64,000 nucleotides of DNA from positions 124,001 to 188,000 of the forward strand of contig NZ_RSED01000002.1 of assembly GCF_003933735.1 (NCBI RefSeq), written 5' to 3'. Shown piece by piece: positions 36,446-46,110 of the stretch. Each line of letters begins with the position of its first letter. The stretch's first letter is position 1. The DNA is from Aquabacterium soli (GTDB lineage Bacteria; Pseudomonadota; Gammaproteobacteria; Burkholderiales; Burkholderiaceae_C). Made by a program: the position numbers and the translations under genes. The notes under the pieces were generated by a model, which was not told the origin of the DNA, did no database searches, and was given only the letters and a program-made list of their open reading frames with translations.

Positions 36446-37321
36446 TCAAGCGTGGGGGTTGGCCTGGGAATGGAACGGGCAGCGCCACTGTGCAGGCACG
36501 GCCCGGCCTGCGTACTGGCGCGATTCGGATTGCGAGCCGAAGTCCTGCAGCATGGGGTTGATGGACCCCTGCACTGCGATGTCGCGCTGGCGGATCGCCT
36601 TCTGCAACTGCTCGTACTTGCCACTGGCCCGCAGCGCTTCGAACTGATCGTGTGGGTTGAAGACGATGAACGATTCACCCGTGTAGCGGGCGTGGCGGGA
36701 TGCACAGCGGTTCAGCCCCACGACGAAGAAGGCCCGGCCGCCCACGCTGAAGGAGAAGTTGGGGCTGTCGGGATCCTTGCTGACGGACCCGTCCCAATCG
36801 AAGTAACGTGCATCGATGCCATGCATCAACTGGAGCTGCTCCCACAGCAGTTTCTCGAAATCGCACTCGCTGTGCACCGCAGGGCCCTTGAACGCAGCCA
36901 TGTAGCTGGTGAAGGGATGCAGGCCAGTGGGAAACTCGTGCGTGAACTCATAGAGGTCGTGGCACAACGCAAAGGCCGCCTGAGGTGTTCCGAGCGATTC
37001 ATAGACACCAAAGCGGTAGGTGCCCCGGTTCATCACGGAGCGCGCGGCCACACAGGGAAAGTCGTTGCCGAGGATCTTCTCCTTCAGCCGGCCGTGAATG
37101 GCCTGGTCCGCCGCATCGCTGGGCTGCGAATCGTCCAGGGCGCGTTGAAGCCCCTCGGCCGAGGGCTTGAGATAACTGCTGAACTGCCTGGCACAGGCGT
37201 CGTCGTGAAGCGGGTTCCAGGGCCGCACGGCGCTGGTCCACGGCGTGGGGTGATCGCCGGCGTCGGGCAATGTGGGTGCTAGAAGTGATGAATGACCGGA
37301 TGGAAGATGAGTGCTCAGCAT
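36446..37321 (-). CDS. YqcI/YcgG family protein, heme-dependent N-hydroxylase GntA-like
   Basis: A 291-aa protein of the YqcI/YcgG (PF08892) family, recognised by FPCVAARSVMNRGTYRFGVY, the FSVGGRAFFVVGLNRCASRHAR stretch (in two parts: FSVGGRAFFVVGL and NRCASRHARY), FIVFNPHDQFEALRASGKYE, RQRDIAVQGSINPML, and a C-terminal CPFH. In guanitoxin synthesis the family member GntA N-hydroxylates a cyclic guanidine using heme. No other guanitoxin gene is near, so the substrate here must differ. It is followed after 10 bp by DUF1989 and preceded by an EamA exporter. ATG 37321 is chosen. Confidence 0.88.
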   Translation of the reverse strand: MLSTHLPSGHSSLLAPTLPDAGDHPTPWTSAVRPWNPLHDDACARQFSSYLKPSAEGLQRALDDSQPSDAADQAIHGRLKEKILGNDFPCVAARSVMNRGTYRFGVYESLGTPQAAFALCHDLYEFTHEFPTGLHPFTSYMAAFKGPAVHSECDFEKLLWEQLQLMHGIDARYFDWDGSVSKDPDSPNFSFSVGGRAFFVVGLNRCASRHARYTGESFIVFNPHDQFEALRASGKYEQLQKAIRQRDIAVQGSINPMLQDFGSQSESRQYAGRAVPAQWRCPFHSQANPHA

Positions 37322-37422
37322 GGAAAACCTGGGTGAAAACCTGATTCCATGCCTTGGCACACGGCGTACCAGCCGGCCATGCCTGACAGCAAGCGTGGGC
37401 GCCGCCTGACGGCGGGTGTGGC

Positions 37423-38289
37423 CTACCCTGTCAGCGCCGATGACCGCGCCGTGAAGGCACTGCCCGCAGACGCGGCCACGATGCAGCCGATCGCCAGCCA
37501 CTGAGACGCTGTCAGCACCTCACCGATCACCAGCCAGGCGGCCACCGCGGCAACCGCCGGCGCTGCGCTCAGCAACAAGCCCACCAACACAGCGGGCAGT
37601 TGGCGCAGGGCCACCATCTCCAGTGAATAGGGCAAGGCGCTCGACAGCAGGGCCACGCCCAGCCCCGCCCACAGCACGCCTGGAGACCACAGGGCAGTGC
37701 CGGCGTGCACGATGCCGATCGGCAAGGTGAGCAGGGCCGCGATGACCATGCCCCACGCCACCGCACCGCTACCCAGGCTGCCCGCCACGCGCCGCCCAGC
37801 CACGATGTACAGCGCCCAGCAAGCCGCCGCGCCCAAGGCACAGGCCACGCCGATGGGGTCCAGCGCCACGGACGATCGCAAGGGCAGCAGCATCCACAGC
37901 CCGACACAGCTCAGGCCCAGCCACACGAAATCGTGCAGGCGTCGGGAGTTGAACAGCACCACCGCCAGCGGGCCGGTCACTTCGATGGCCACCGCAATGC
38001 CGATCGGGATCCGGGCGAAGGCCTGGTAGATCAGCACGTTCATCAGTCCCAGGGCGGCGCCGTAGACCAGCAGCGGGCCCAGGGAGACCACACCGGTCTT
38101 GACGCGCCAGGGCCGCCACAGTGCCAGCAGCAGGCCCGCCGCCATGCTGGTGCGCAAGGCGGTCACCCCTTCGGGCCCGATCAAGGGAAACAGGTGCTTC
38201 GCGAACGCGGCGCCCAGGTTGACCGACACCTGAGACAACAGCAGCGCAGCCACCGGTATCGCCAGGCGTTGATCGGGCGAGGCGTTCAC
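37423..38289 (-). CDS. EamA/RhtA-family exporter
   Basis: A 288-aa drug/metabolite transporter with ten predicted helices in two EamA repeats (first about 10-135, second about 145-280). Markers are VTALRTSMAAGLLLALWRPW and IAVAIEVTGPLAVVLFNSRR, close to RhtA, which exports homoserine and threonine. It starts with GTG overlapping the hrpA stop (GTGA), so translation may be coupled. The GntA-like gene begins 101 bp downstream. A role in exporting an amino-acid-like product of that pair is an inference. Confidence 0.9.
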   Translation of the reverse strand: MNASPDQRLAIPVAALLLSQVSVNLGAAFAKHLFPLIGPEGVTALRTSMAAGLLLALWRPWRVKTGVVSLGPLLVYGAALGLMNVLIYQAFARIPIGIAVAIEVTGPLAVVLFNSRRLHDFVWLGLSCVGLWMLLPLRSSVALDPIGVACALGAAACWALYIVAGRRVAGSLGSGAVAWGMVIAALLTLPIGIVHAGTALWSPGVLWAGLGVALLSSALPYSLEMVALRQLPAVLVGLLLSAAPAVAAVAAWLVIGEVLTASQWLAIGCIVAASAGSAFTARSSALTG

Positions 38290-41200
38290 AGCGACATCTG
38301 TGCCCAGGCTTTGTCGATGCGCTTGACGCTGATGGGCTGCGGCGTGCGCAGCTCCTGCGCGAAGAAGCTCACACGCAGTTCTTCGAGCAGCCAGCGGAAC
38401 TCATCCAGGCGCGCGTCGGGCGTGCCTTTCAGCTCGGCCAGCCGGCGGGTGTAGCGCTGGTCCAGCGGACGCAGCTCGGCCAGGCGTTGGGCATCTCGGG
38501 CCGGGTCGCCCTTGAGCTTGTCCAGCCTCAGGGTGATGGCCTTGAGGTAGCGCGGAAAGTGCTGCAGCTGCGCCCAGTCACTGCGCGCGACGAAGCGCTT
38601 GGGCATCAGGCGTTGCAACTGGGCCTGGATGTCATCCGCCACATCCTTGGGCGGGCGGGCATCTTTGAGCTTGCGCAGCGCGGCGGCGTACTCGATCAGC
38701 ACGGTGCCGGCCAGGCGGGCCACCTCCTGCGCGATCAGGTTCAGGCGGCCACGGCCTTCTTCGATGCGGGCCTTGAAGGACGCCGCGTCACTGGGCAACG
38801 GGTCGAGCAGGAATGCGCGGTCCAGCGCCACCTCGACGATCTGCTCGCGCAGCTCGTCGGCCGTGCCCAGGCTCATGTAGGCCATCGCCATCTTCTGCAG
38901 ATCGGGGATGTTCTTGTCCAGGTACTTCAGCGGCTCTTTCAGCTGCAGCGCGATCAGGCGACGCAGGCCGGCGCGGTGCTTGGTGGCGGCCACGCCGGGT
39001 TCATCGAAAACTTCGATCTCCGCATGCGTGCCCCTGTCCACCAGGGCCGGGAAGCCCACCAGGGTGTGGCCGCCGCGCTGGATCTCCATCAGCTCGGGCA
39101 GCTCGCCGAAGGTCCAGTCCGTCAGCGGCTGGATGGCGGTGACGCGGCTGGGGGCCGGCTCGTCGCGGCGGGCGCCGCCGCCCTTGGCCGAGGTGGCACC
39201 GGCGTCGGCGGAACGCACACGCCCGGCCTCCGCACCGTTCGATCCCTTGCCGGCAATCGAAGCCGGGGCGTCGGACTCTTCGCCCTGCCCGCCCTGCGCC
39301 ACGGCTTGCGCCTTCAACGCCGCCAGCGCCTGGAAGGCCCCTCGAGCCAGCTGCCCCAGTTCGGCCTTGAGCGCCGGCAGGTTGCGGCCCATGCCCAGCT
39401 GCCGGCCATGCTCGTCCACCACGCGGTAGTTCATGAACAGGTGCGGCTGCAGCATGTCCAGCTTGAAATCGGCGCGCTTGATGTCGAGCTGGGTGCGGTC
39501 GCGCACGGCCTTGAGCAGCACGTCCAGCAGTCCGCCCTCGCCAAAGGGTGCGTGTTCGATGAAGTTGTCCACGTAGTCCGGCAGCGGCACCAGGCGCGCG
39601 CGCGGCTTCTGGTGCAGGCTCTTGACCAGCGCCAGCACCTTGTCCTTGAGCATGCCGGGCACCAGCCACTCGCCACGGTCTTCGCTGACCTGGTTAAGCG
39701 CGAAGATGGGCACCGTCACGGTGACGCCATCGCGCGCATCGCCGGGCTCGTGCAGGTAGGTGGCGACGCAATCAACGCCGCCCACGCGGATCATCTTCGG
39801 GAAGGCGGCGCTGGTGATGCCGGCGGCCTCGTGGCGCATCAGCTCTTCGCGGCTCAGGTGCAGCAGCTTGGGGTTTTCGCGGCTGGCCACGCGGTACCAG
39901 CGCTCGAAGCTGTGGCCGCTGACCACCTCGGGCGGTACCTGCGCGTCGTAGAAGCCGACGATCAGCTCGTCGTCGACCAGCACGTCCTGCCGGCGCGACT
40001 TGTGCTCGAGTTGCTCCACCTGCGCGATCATCTTGCGGTTGTGGGCCAGGAAGGGCAGGCGCGTGTCCCACTCGCCTGCCACCAAGCCTTCGCGGATGAA
40101 GATCTCGCGCGCCTGCACCGGATCGACCAGGCCGAAGTTCACGCGCCGGTTGGCGTAGACCACCAGGCCATACAGCGTGGCGCGCTCCAGCGCCACCACC
40201 TCCGCGGCCTTCTTCTCCCAGTGGGGATCGAGCAGCTGTTTCTTGAGCAGGTGGCCGCCCATGCGCTCCACCCAGGGCTGCTCGATGGTGGCGATGCCGC
40301 GTCCGTACAGGCGCGTGGTCTCGACCAGTTCGGCCGCCAGGATCCAGCGGCCCGGCTTCTTGCTCAGGTTGGCGCCGGGGTGCTTGTGGAACTTGATGCC
40401 GCGCGCGCCCAGGTACCAGTCTTCATCTTCGCTCTTGACGCCGATATTGCCCAGCAGGCCGGACAGCAGCGACAGGTGCAGTTGCTCGTAGGTGGCGGGG
40501 CTGGCGTTCAGGCGCCACTGGTGCTCGGTGACCACGGTGCTGAGCTGAGAGTGCACATCCTTCCACTCGCGCACGCGGCGCGGGTTGATGAAGTTCTCGC
40601 GCAGCAGAGCCTCGTATTTGCGGTGGCTGAGCTTGTGCTGCTCTGGCTGGCCGGGCGCATGGTGACCATGGCCGCCACGCGATTCGTCCAGCCATTTCCA
40701 CAGCTTGAGCGTGCCCATAAACTCCGACTTCTCGTCGTCGAACTTCTTGTGCTTTTCATCGGCCGCCTGCTGGTGCTCGATGGGGCGGTCGCGCACGTCC
40801 TGCACGCTCAAGGAGGCGGCGATCACCAGCACCTCGGCCAGGGCCTGGCGCTCGCGCGCTTCCAGGATCATGCGGCCCACGCGCGGGTCCAGCGGCAGGC
40901 GCGCCAGGGTCTGGCCGAGCGGGGTGATCTCGTTGGCATCGTCCACCGCGCCCAGTTCGTTGAGCAACTGGTAGCCGTCGGCGATGGCCTTGCGCAGCGG
41001 AGGCTCGATGAAGGGGAATTCATCGACCAGGCCCAGGTGCAGCGACTTCATCCGCAGGATCACGCCGGCCAGCGAGCTGCGCAGGATCTCGGGGTCGGTG
41101 AAGCGAGGCCGGGCGTTGAACTCCTTCTCGTCGTACAGGCGGATGCAGATGCCATTGGCCACCCGGCCGCAGCGTCCTGCGCGCTGGTTGGCCGCCGCCT

Positions 41201-42248
41201 GGCTGATGGGCTCGATCTGCAACTGTTCGACCTTGTTGCGGAAGCTGTAGCGCTTCACGCGCGCCAGGCCGGAGTCGATCACGTAGCGGATGCCCGGCAC
41301 CGTCAGCGAGGTTTCGGCCACGTTGGTGGCCAGCACGATGCGGCGCGGCCCGCCGGTGCGGAACACCTCGTCCTGCTCCTGCTGGCTCAGGCGTGCAAAC
41401 AAAGGCAGCACGTTGACCTGCTGGCGCTGGTTGGCCATGTGCTTGCGCAGGTGGTCGGCCGCCTCGCGGATCTCGCGCTCGCCGGGCAGGAAGACGAGGA
41501 TGTCGCCCGAGCCCTCGCGCCAGAGCTCGTCAGCCGCGTCGACGATGGCCTCGTTCAGGCCGTACTCACGGCTGTCTTCGAACGGCCGCCAGCGCTGCTC
41601 CACCGGGAACAGCCGGCCCGAGACCATGATCACCGGCGCGGGGCCCTTGCTGGATGCGAAGTGCTGCGCAAAGCGGTCGGCGTCGATCGTGGCCGAGGTG
41701 ACGATGATCTTCAGATCGGGCCGGCGCGGCAGCAACTGCCGCAGGTAGCCCAGCAGGAAGTCGATGTTCAGGCTGCGCTCGTGGGCCTCGTCGATGATGA
41801 GGGTGTCGTAGGCGCGCAGATCAGGGTCGGACTGCGTCTCGGCCAGCAAGATGCCGTCCGTCATCAGCTTGACGTTGGCCCCGGGCTGCAGCCGGTCCTG
41901 GAAGCGCACCTTGTAGCCCACCACCTCGCCCAGCGGGGTGTTCAGCTCTTCGGCGATGCGCTTGGCCACGCTGGAGGCCGCGATGCGGCGCGGCTGCGTG
42001 TGGCCGATGATCGGCGGGCGGCGCCGGCCCTGTTGCGGCTCGCGCGGCTGGCCCCAGTTACCCCGCCCCATGGTCAGCGCGATCTTGGGCAACTGGGTGG
42101 TCTTGCCAGAGCCCGTCTCGCCGCAGACGATCACCACCTGGTGATCGCGCAGGGCCGCCTCGATCTCGGTGCGTTTGCCCGAGACCGGCAAGGATTCTGG
42201 AAAGGTGATGGGGGGCAGCGTAGCGGACACGGAAGAATGCAAGGCCAA
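38286..42248 (-). CDS. hrpA: ATP-dependent RNA helicase HrpA
   Basis: A 1320-aa DEAH-box helicase of normal HrpA length. Motif I is GETGSGKTTQLPKI (about residue 41), motif II DEAHERSLNIDF, motif III TSATIDADRFAQHF, motif V NVAETSLTVPGIRYVIDSG (split: ATNVAETSLTVPG) and motif VI QRAGRCGRVANG. The long C-terminal DUF3418 region is present. It contains a low-complexity Ala/Gly/Ser insert around residues 980-1030. HrpA helps rescue or process stalled ribosomes and mRNAs. It shares its end with the EamA gene start. Confidence 0.96.
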   Translation of the reverse strand: MALHSSVSATLPPITFPESLPVSGKRTEIEAALRDHQVVIVCGETGSGKTTQLPKIALTMGRGNWGQPREPQQGRRRPPIIGHTQPRRIAASSVAKRIAEELNTPLGEVVGYKVRFQDRLQPGANVKLMTDGILLAETQSDPDLRAYDTLIIDEAHERSLNIDFLLGYLRQLLPRRPDLKIIVTSATIDADRFAQHFASSKGPAPVIMVSGRLFPVEQRWRPFEDSREYGLNEAIVDAADELWREGSGDILVFLPGEREIREAADHLRKHMANQRQQVNVLPLFARLSQQEQDEVFRTGGPRRIVLATNVAETSLTVPGIRYVIDSGLARVKRYSFRNKVEQLQIEPISQAAANQRAGRCGRVANGICIRLYDEKEFNARPRFTDPEILRSSLAGVILRMKSLHLGLVDEFPFIEPPLRKAIADGYQLLNELGAVDDANEITPLGQTLARLPLDPRVGRMILEARERQALAEVLVIAASLSVQDVRDRPIEHQQAADEKHKKFDDEKSEFMGTLKLWKWLDESRGGHGHHAPGQPEQHKLSHRKYEALLRENFINPRRVREWKDVHSQLSTVVTEHQWRLNASPATYEQLHLSLLSGLLGNIGVKSEDEDWYLGARGIKFHKHPGANLSKKPGRWILAAELVETTRLYGRGIATIEQPWVERMGGHLLKKQLLDPHWEKKAAEVVALERATLYGLVVYANRRVNFGLVDPVQAREIFIREGLVAGEWDTRLPFLAHNRKMIAQVEQLEHKSRRQDVLVDDELIVGFYDAQVPPEVVSGHSFERWYRVASRENPKLLHLSREELMRHEAAGITSAAFPKMIRVGGVDCVATYLHEPGDARDGVTVTVPIFALNQVSEDRGEWLVPGMLKDKVLALVKSLHQKPRARLVPLPDYVDNFIEHAPFGEGGLLDVLLKAVRDRTQLDIKRADFKLDMLQPHLFMNYRVVDEHGRQLGMGRNLPALKAELGQLARGAFQALAALKAQAVAQGGQGEESDAPASIAGKGSNGAEAGRVRSADAGATSAKGGGARRDEPAPSRVTAIQPLTDWTFGELPELMEIQRGGHTLVGFPALVDRGTHAEIEVFDEPGVAATKHRAGLRRLIALQLKEPLKYLDKNIPDLQKMAMAYMSLGTADELREQIVEVALDRAFLLDPLPSDAASFKARIEEGRGRLNLIAQEVARLAGTVLIEYAAALRKLKDARPPKDVADDIQAQLQRLMPKRFVARSDWAQLQHFPRYLKAITLRLDKLKGDPARDAQRLAELRPLDQRYTRRLAELKGTPDARLDEFRWLLEELRVSFFAQELRTPQPISVKRIDKAWAQMSL

Positions 42249-42376
42249 GAGCGGGCGAAAAGAGCGCGATTATCCGCCGCCTGCCGTTCGCCCGCCCGGG
42301 CGCGCGGTTTGCCTGATCCAGTTCAGCCCAGCATCTGCCGATAACCGGAAAAGCGACCCGACGCCTGCCCTCACCC

Positions 42377-43483
42377 ATGCCCCCTCGCTTCCCGTCTTGC
42401 AAAAAATTGCTGCTTGGACAGGCGCCCGACATGCGCCGCCCCCTGGCGCTGATGCTGCTGGGGCAACTGATCTACCTGGCCAATGCCGTGCTTCTGCAAT
42501 GGGGCATCGAGTTGAACCTGTTCCGCGCCGGCGTGGTGTGGACCACGCCGTGGATGGTGGTGGGGCCGATCATGTTCTATGCGCTGGCGCGCTCGGGCTG
42601 GTCGGCCAGGCTGAAGGACCCATCCATGGTCATGGCGCAGAGCCTGTACTCCGCCCTGCTGACGGTGCTGGTCTACGCTTTTGCCCACCAGGAGGTGCGC
42701 GGCTTCATCCTGTGCATCCTGCCGCTGATCATCATGTTCGGGCAGTTCAACCTCAACGGCCCGCAGTTCGCGATGTTCACCGGCTGCACGATGGCCGTGC
42801 TCAGCACGGCCATGCTCGTGCTCAGCCGATATGACGAAGCGCCGCGCGGCCTGTCGGCCGACCTGCTGGAGCTGGTCTATGTGGCGCTGATCCTGGGCAC
42901 GTCCACCAGCATGGCGCTGATCGGCTCGAACATACGGCGCAAGCTGGTGAGCAGCCGTATGGAACTGGCCGAGGCCCTGGCCCGGGTGCATGCCCTGGCC
43001 ACCACCGACGAGCTGACCGGCCTGGCCAACCGCCGCCACATGCAGGACTTGCTGGCCGAAGAGGCCAAGCGGCGCCGCCGCCTGGGTCAGCCGCTGTGCA
43101 TCGCCGTGCTGGACCTGGACCACTTCAAGCGCATCAACGACGACCATGGCCACCAGGGGGGCGACGAGGCCCTGCGGCACTTTGCCCGAACCGCCCGCGA
43201 GGCCCTGCGCGAGATCGACGTACTGGCCCGCTGGGGCGGCGAGGAGTTCCTGCTGATGATGCCGGCGACCACGGCCGAGCAGGCCTTGACCGGGCTGGAG
43301 CGGCTGCGACAAAGGTTGGCCGAGGTGCCATCGCCGGATGCCCTGCCTGGCGTGCGCATCACCTGCTCCGCAGGCGTGGCCCTGCACGAAGCCCCCGCCA
43401 CCATCGAGCAGACCATCGACCGCGCCGACCAGGCCCTCTACCGAGCCAAGGCCGAAGGCCGCGACCGAACCTCCCTGGCCTGA
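42377..43483 (+). CDS. Membrane diguanylate cyclase (GGDEF)
   Basis: A 368-aa protein with about six N-terminal helices (MASE-like, residues ~20-190) and a C-terminal GGDEF domain starting ALATTDELTGLANRRHM. The active-site loop is GGEEF at 287-291, intact for c-di-GMP synthesis. No RxxD inhibitory site precedes it (the four residues before are ARWG). The start is 42377 or 42431 (MRRPL). It is divergent from hrpA. Its N-terminal sensor may respond to membrane or respiratory signals. Confidence 0.93.
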   Translation: MPPRFPSCKKLLLGQAPDMRRPLALMLLGQLIYLANAVLLQWGIELNLFRAGVVWTTPWMVVGPIMFYALARSGWSARLKDPSMVMAQSLYSALLTVLVYAFAHQEVRGFILCILPLIIMFGQFNLNGPQFAMFTGCTMAVLSTAMLVLSRYDEAPRGLSADLLELVYVALILGTSTSMALIGSNIRRKLVSSRMELAEALARVHALATTDELTGLANRRHMQDLLAEEAKRRRRLGQPLCIAVLDLDHFKRINDDHGHQGGDEALRHFARTAREALREIDVLARWGGEEFLLMMPATTAEQALTGLERLRQRLAEVPSPDALPGVRITCSAGVALHEAPATIEQTIDRADQALYRAKAEGRDRTSLA

Positions 43484-43592
43484 CGCCAAGCCGCCGCCAG
43501 TGCAAACCCTGAGCCCACGTCACTGGGAAAAGCGGTCGAGCCGCCGCGCGCCTGCCGCCACAATGCCCCCTCATCAAGAAGGAACGGGGCCC

Positions 43593-45077
43593 ATGAAGTT
43601 CGAAGACTATATCCAGCACGACGCCCTGGGCTTGGCCGATCTGGTCCGGCGCGGCGAGGTCTCTCCTCAAGAGTTGCTGGACACCGCCCTGGCCCGCACC
43701 GACCAGACGCACGGCCAGCTCAACGCCGTGGTCAGACGCCTGGACGAGCAGGCCCGCCAGCGCTGCGCACAGCCATTCGACACCCAGGCGCCTTTTGCCG
43801 GCGTGCCCTTCCTGCTCAAGGACCTGTTCCAGGACCTGGCCGGCCTGCCCAGCTCGTGCGGCAGCAAGCCCCTGTCGCGCGTGCCCGCGCCGGAATCGGC
43901 CGATGTGGTGCGCCGCTGGCAGGACGCCGGCCTGGTGATCTTCGGCAAGACCAACACGCCCGAGTTCGGCGCGCGCAACGTGACCGAGCCACTGGCCTTC
44001 GGCCCCACGCGCAACCCCTGGAACCTGTCGCGCACACCGGGGGGCTCATCCGGTGGGTCGGCCGCCGCGGTGGCGGCCGGCATCGTGCCGGTGGCGGGCG
44101 CCAATGATGGCGGCGGCTCCATCCGCATCCCGGCCGCGGCCTGCGGCCTGTTCGGGCTCAAGCCCGGGCGCGGGCGGGTGTCATCCGGGCCTGGCGCCGC
44201 GGAAGGCATGAACGGCGCCGCGGTACAGGGGGTGCTCTCCCGCAGCGTGCGTGATTCGGCAGCCATGCTCGATGTGCTGCAGGGCCCCGAAGCGCATGGC
44301 CCGTACCACATGCCGGCCCCGCCACAGCCCTACCTGCAGGCGATCCAGCAGGCCCCCGGGCGCCTGAAGATCGGCTTCAGCACCGAATCGCCCATCGGCA
44401 CGCCGGTGAGCAGCGAGGCCATTGCCGCTGTGAAGGATGCCGCGGCCCTGCTGGAGTCCCTGGGGCACCATGTCGAAGAGGCCAAGCTCCCCGTGGATGG
44501 CCTGGGCCTGGCCAAGGATTTCCTGCTGGCCTGGTTCAGCCGCCAGGCTGCTCTGGTGTGCGAGCTGGAGCAGGTGCATGGCATCAAGCCTTCAGCGTTC
44601 GAGCCCGATACCCGCGCCATGGCCGCCGTGGGCCGCAGCGTGCCTGCGGTGGAGTTGCTGCTCAGCGAAGCCCGCTGGAACGAGCACAACCGGGCGCTGG
44701 CGCGCTTTCACGGCCAATACGACCTGTGGCTGTCGCCGGTGCTGGCCTCGCCGCCGATTCCCATCGGGCACCTGGCCACGTCCAAGACCCTGCACATCGC
44801 CAGCGATCTGGTGGCCATGCTGGGGCTGTCGGGCCTGCTGCGCAAGACCGCCCTCTTCCAGAACACCATCATCAACAACTTGGCCTGGACGCCCTTCACG
44901 CAACTGGCCAACCTGACGGGGCGGCCTGCGATGTCGGTGCCTCTGTACTGGACACCGGATGGGATGCCCATGGGCGTGCAGTTCGTGGCGGGTCTGGATG
45001 GCGAGGCCATGCTGCTGCGCCTGGCGGCTCAGCTGGAGCAGGCGCGGCCCTGGTTCGGACGGCGCCCAGCCATTTGA
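43593..45077 (+). CDS. Amidase (amidase signature family)
   Basis: A 494-aa Ser-cis-Ser-Lys amidase. Catalytic Lys is in PFLLKDLFQDLAG, the cis-Ser/Gly loop in TPGGSSGGSAAAVAAG, and nucleophile Ser in GANDGGGSIRIPAAACGLFGLKP (core DGGGSIRIPA). The C-terminal part FTQLANLTGRPAMSVPLYW is typical. It hydrolyses amides of unknown nature; relatives include 6-aminohexanoate-cyclic-dimer hydrolase and aryl-acylamidases. The start is fixed by an AAGGAA site before ATG 43593. The stop lies 3 bp from a convergent membrane-protein gene. Confidence 0.94.
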   Translation: MKFEDYIQHDALGLADLVRRGEVSPQELLDTALARTDQTHGQLNAVVRRLDEQARQRCAQPFDTQAPFAGVPFLLKDLFQDLAGLPSSCGSKPLSRVPAPESADVVRRWQDAGLVIFGKTNTPEFGARNVTEPLAFGPTRNPWNLSRTPGGSSGGSAAAVAAGIVPVAGANDGGGSIRIPAAACGLFGLKPGRGRVSSGPGAAEGMNGAAVQGVLSRSVRDSAAMLDVLQGPEAHGPYHMPAPPQPYLQAIQQAPGRLKIGFSTESPIGTPVSSEAIAAVKDAAALLESLGHHVEEAKLPVDGLGLAKDFLLAWFSRQAALVCELEQVHGIKPSAFEPDTRAMAAVGRSVPAVELLLSEARWNEHNRALARFHGQYDLWLSPVLASPPIPIGHLATSKTLHIASDLVAMLGLSGLLRKTALFQNTIINNLAWTPFTQLANLTGRPAMSVPLYWTPDGMPMGVQFVAGLDGEAMLLRLAAQLEQARPWFGRRPAI

Positions 45078-45080
45078 AAC

Positions 45081-45794
45081 TCAGTCAAAACCGTTCGTCC
45101 GCCGTCCCAGGCGGCGTGACAGGTGGACCGCCGCCAGCACGAAGAGCGCGCCAAGCGCTTCCCAGCCTTCTTCCAGGCTCTCCAGGCTCAGCATGGCGTT
45201 CCAGCCTTGCGGGAACAAGCCCGCTGCCAGGGCCGGACGATCTTGCAGGCTTTCCGCGATCTGCGAGGCCACCAGCACGCCCATCCCGAGGATGAACATG
45301 CCCGTGTCCACCTGCACCCAGCCGCGACGCTGGATGAACTCACGCCCCACGAACACCACGACATGCACCGCCGCAGCCAGGACAGCCAGCAGAACCAGCC
45401 CGGCGACCACGCGGTAAGCCAGGCTTTCGGGCCCGTGCAGGTAAAAGCCCAACTGCATCAACCGGCGTCCATGCGGCACGATCGAGGCCGGCAAGCCGTT
45501 CTCACGCATGCCCAGGGTGAAGCAGAAAAAGCCGAACGACCAGGCCGGCAGGCGCGGCCTGTTCCCGGGCCAGAGCAGGTAGACCGCCGACACCATCCAG
45601 ATGACGACGGTGACCACCTCCAGCGGGCCATCCTCTTCGATGAGCGCGATCAGGTGGCCCGGCGTGACAACGCCCGGCGCCAGCAGCAGCAGGATGCCCA
45701 GCGTCAGGGCCACCGCGGCGGCCGTGACCAGGGTGGACACCAAAGGCCGGGCGTGGGCCGGCACAACGCCGGTGGAAAACATGCGAGAACTCAT
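45081..45794 (-). CDS. Hypothetical multi-pass membrane protein
   Basis: About 237 aa with six hydrophobic segments (for example VTAAAVALTLGILLLLAPGV, VVTVVIWMVSAVYLLW, AYRVVAGLVLLAVLAAAVHV, GMFILGMGVLVASQIA and ALGALFVLAAVHL). Conserved-looking polar parts include FGFFCFTLGMRENGLPA and REFIQRRGWVQVDTG. No family was recognised. Starts at TTG 45809 or ATG 45794 and 45782 are possible; none has a convincing ribosome site. It sits between convergent amidase and divergent argA. Confidence 0.75.
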   Translation of the reverse strand: MSSRMFSTGVVPAHARPLVSTLVTAAAVALTLGILLLLAPGVVTPGHLIALIEEDGPLEVVTVVIWMVSAVYLLWPGNRPRLPAWSFGFFCFTLGMRENGLPASIVPHGRRLMQLGFYLHGPESLAYRVVAGLVLLAVLAAAVHVVVFVGREFIQRRGWVQVDTGMFILGMGVLVASQIAESLQDRPALAAGLFPQGWNAMLSLESLEEGWEALGALFVLAAVHLSRRLGRRTNGFD

Positions 45795-46110
45795 AGGGGA
45801 AAGCAGCAAATGCCTCAGCTCAGATCCAGTGAGGGGCCATGGGGTTATTGCCTAGGCAAACTTCGGCAAGCTTACCTCTTCACGTGCCCGCGAGTGTCCG
45901 ATACCCTTGGAAATCCCCTCGCCGCCTATCAGAATTCCGTGATGAAACCATGACATGAACGGCAGCTGACCACGGCAGTGGCCGTGCAGCAGCAGGCGCA
46001 AGGCCCCTTGCACGTTCACCATGCCTGCACCGGCGCCCACCAAGCCCGCGCAATACCCGTACCATTACGCCCAAATTGCGTCCACATCCAAGCCTCTCCC
46101 CCACCTGTCC

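Noticed and set aside
37322..37422. Guanidine riboswitch before the GntA-like gene
   Set aside because: The 101-bp gap holds no recognisable ykkC-type elements and is probably too short for a full aptamer plus expression platform.
35630..38289. tRNA-Pro as the edge of an integrated island containing the GntA-like genes
   Set aside because: No integrase, no duplicated tRNA 3' end and no change in base composition were seen.
38487..42344. A 1285-aa plus-strand open frame opposite hrpA
   Set aside because: It is antisense to a complete HrpA with all helicase motifs, its translation is His/Gln/Gly-rich without domains, and such frames are expected in GC-rich DNA.
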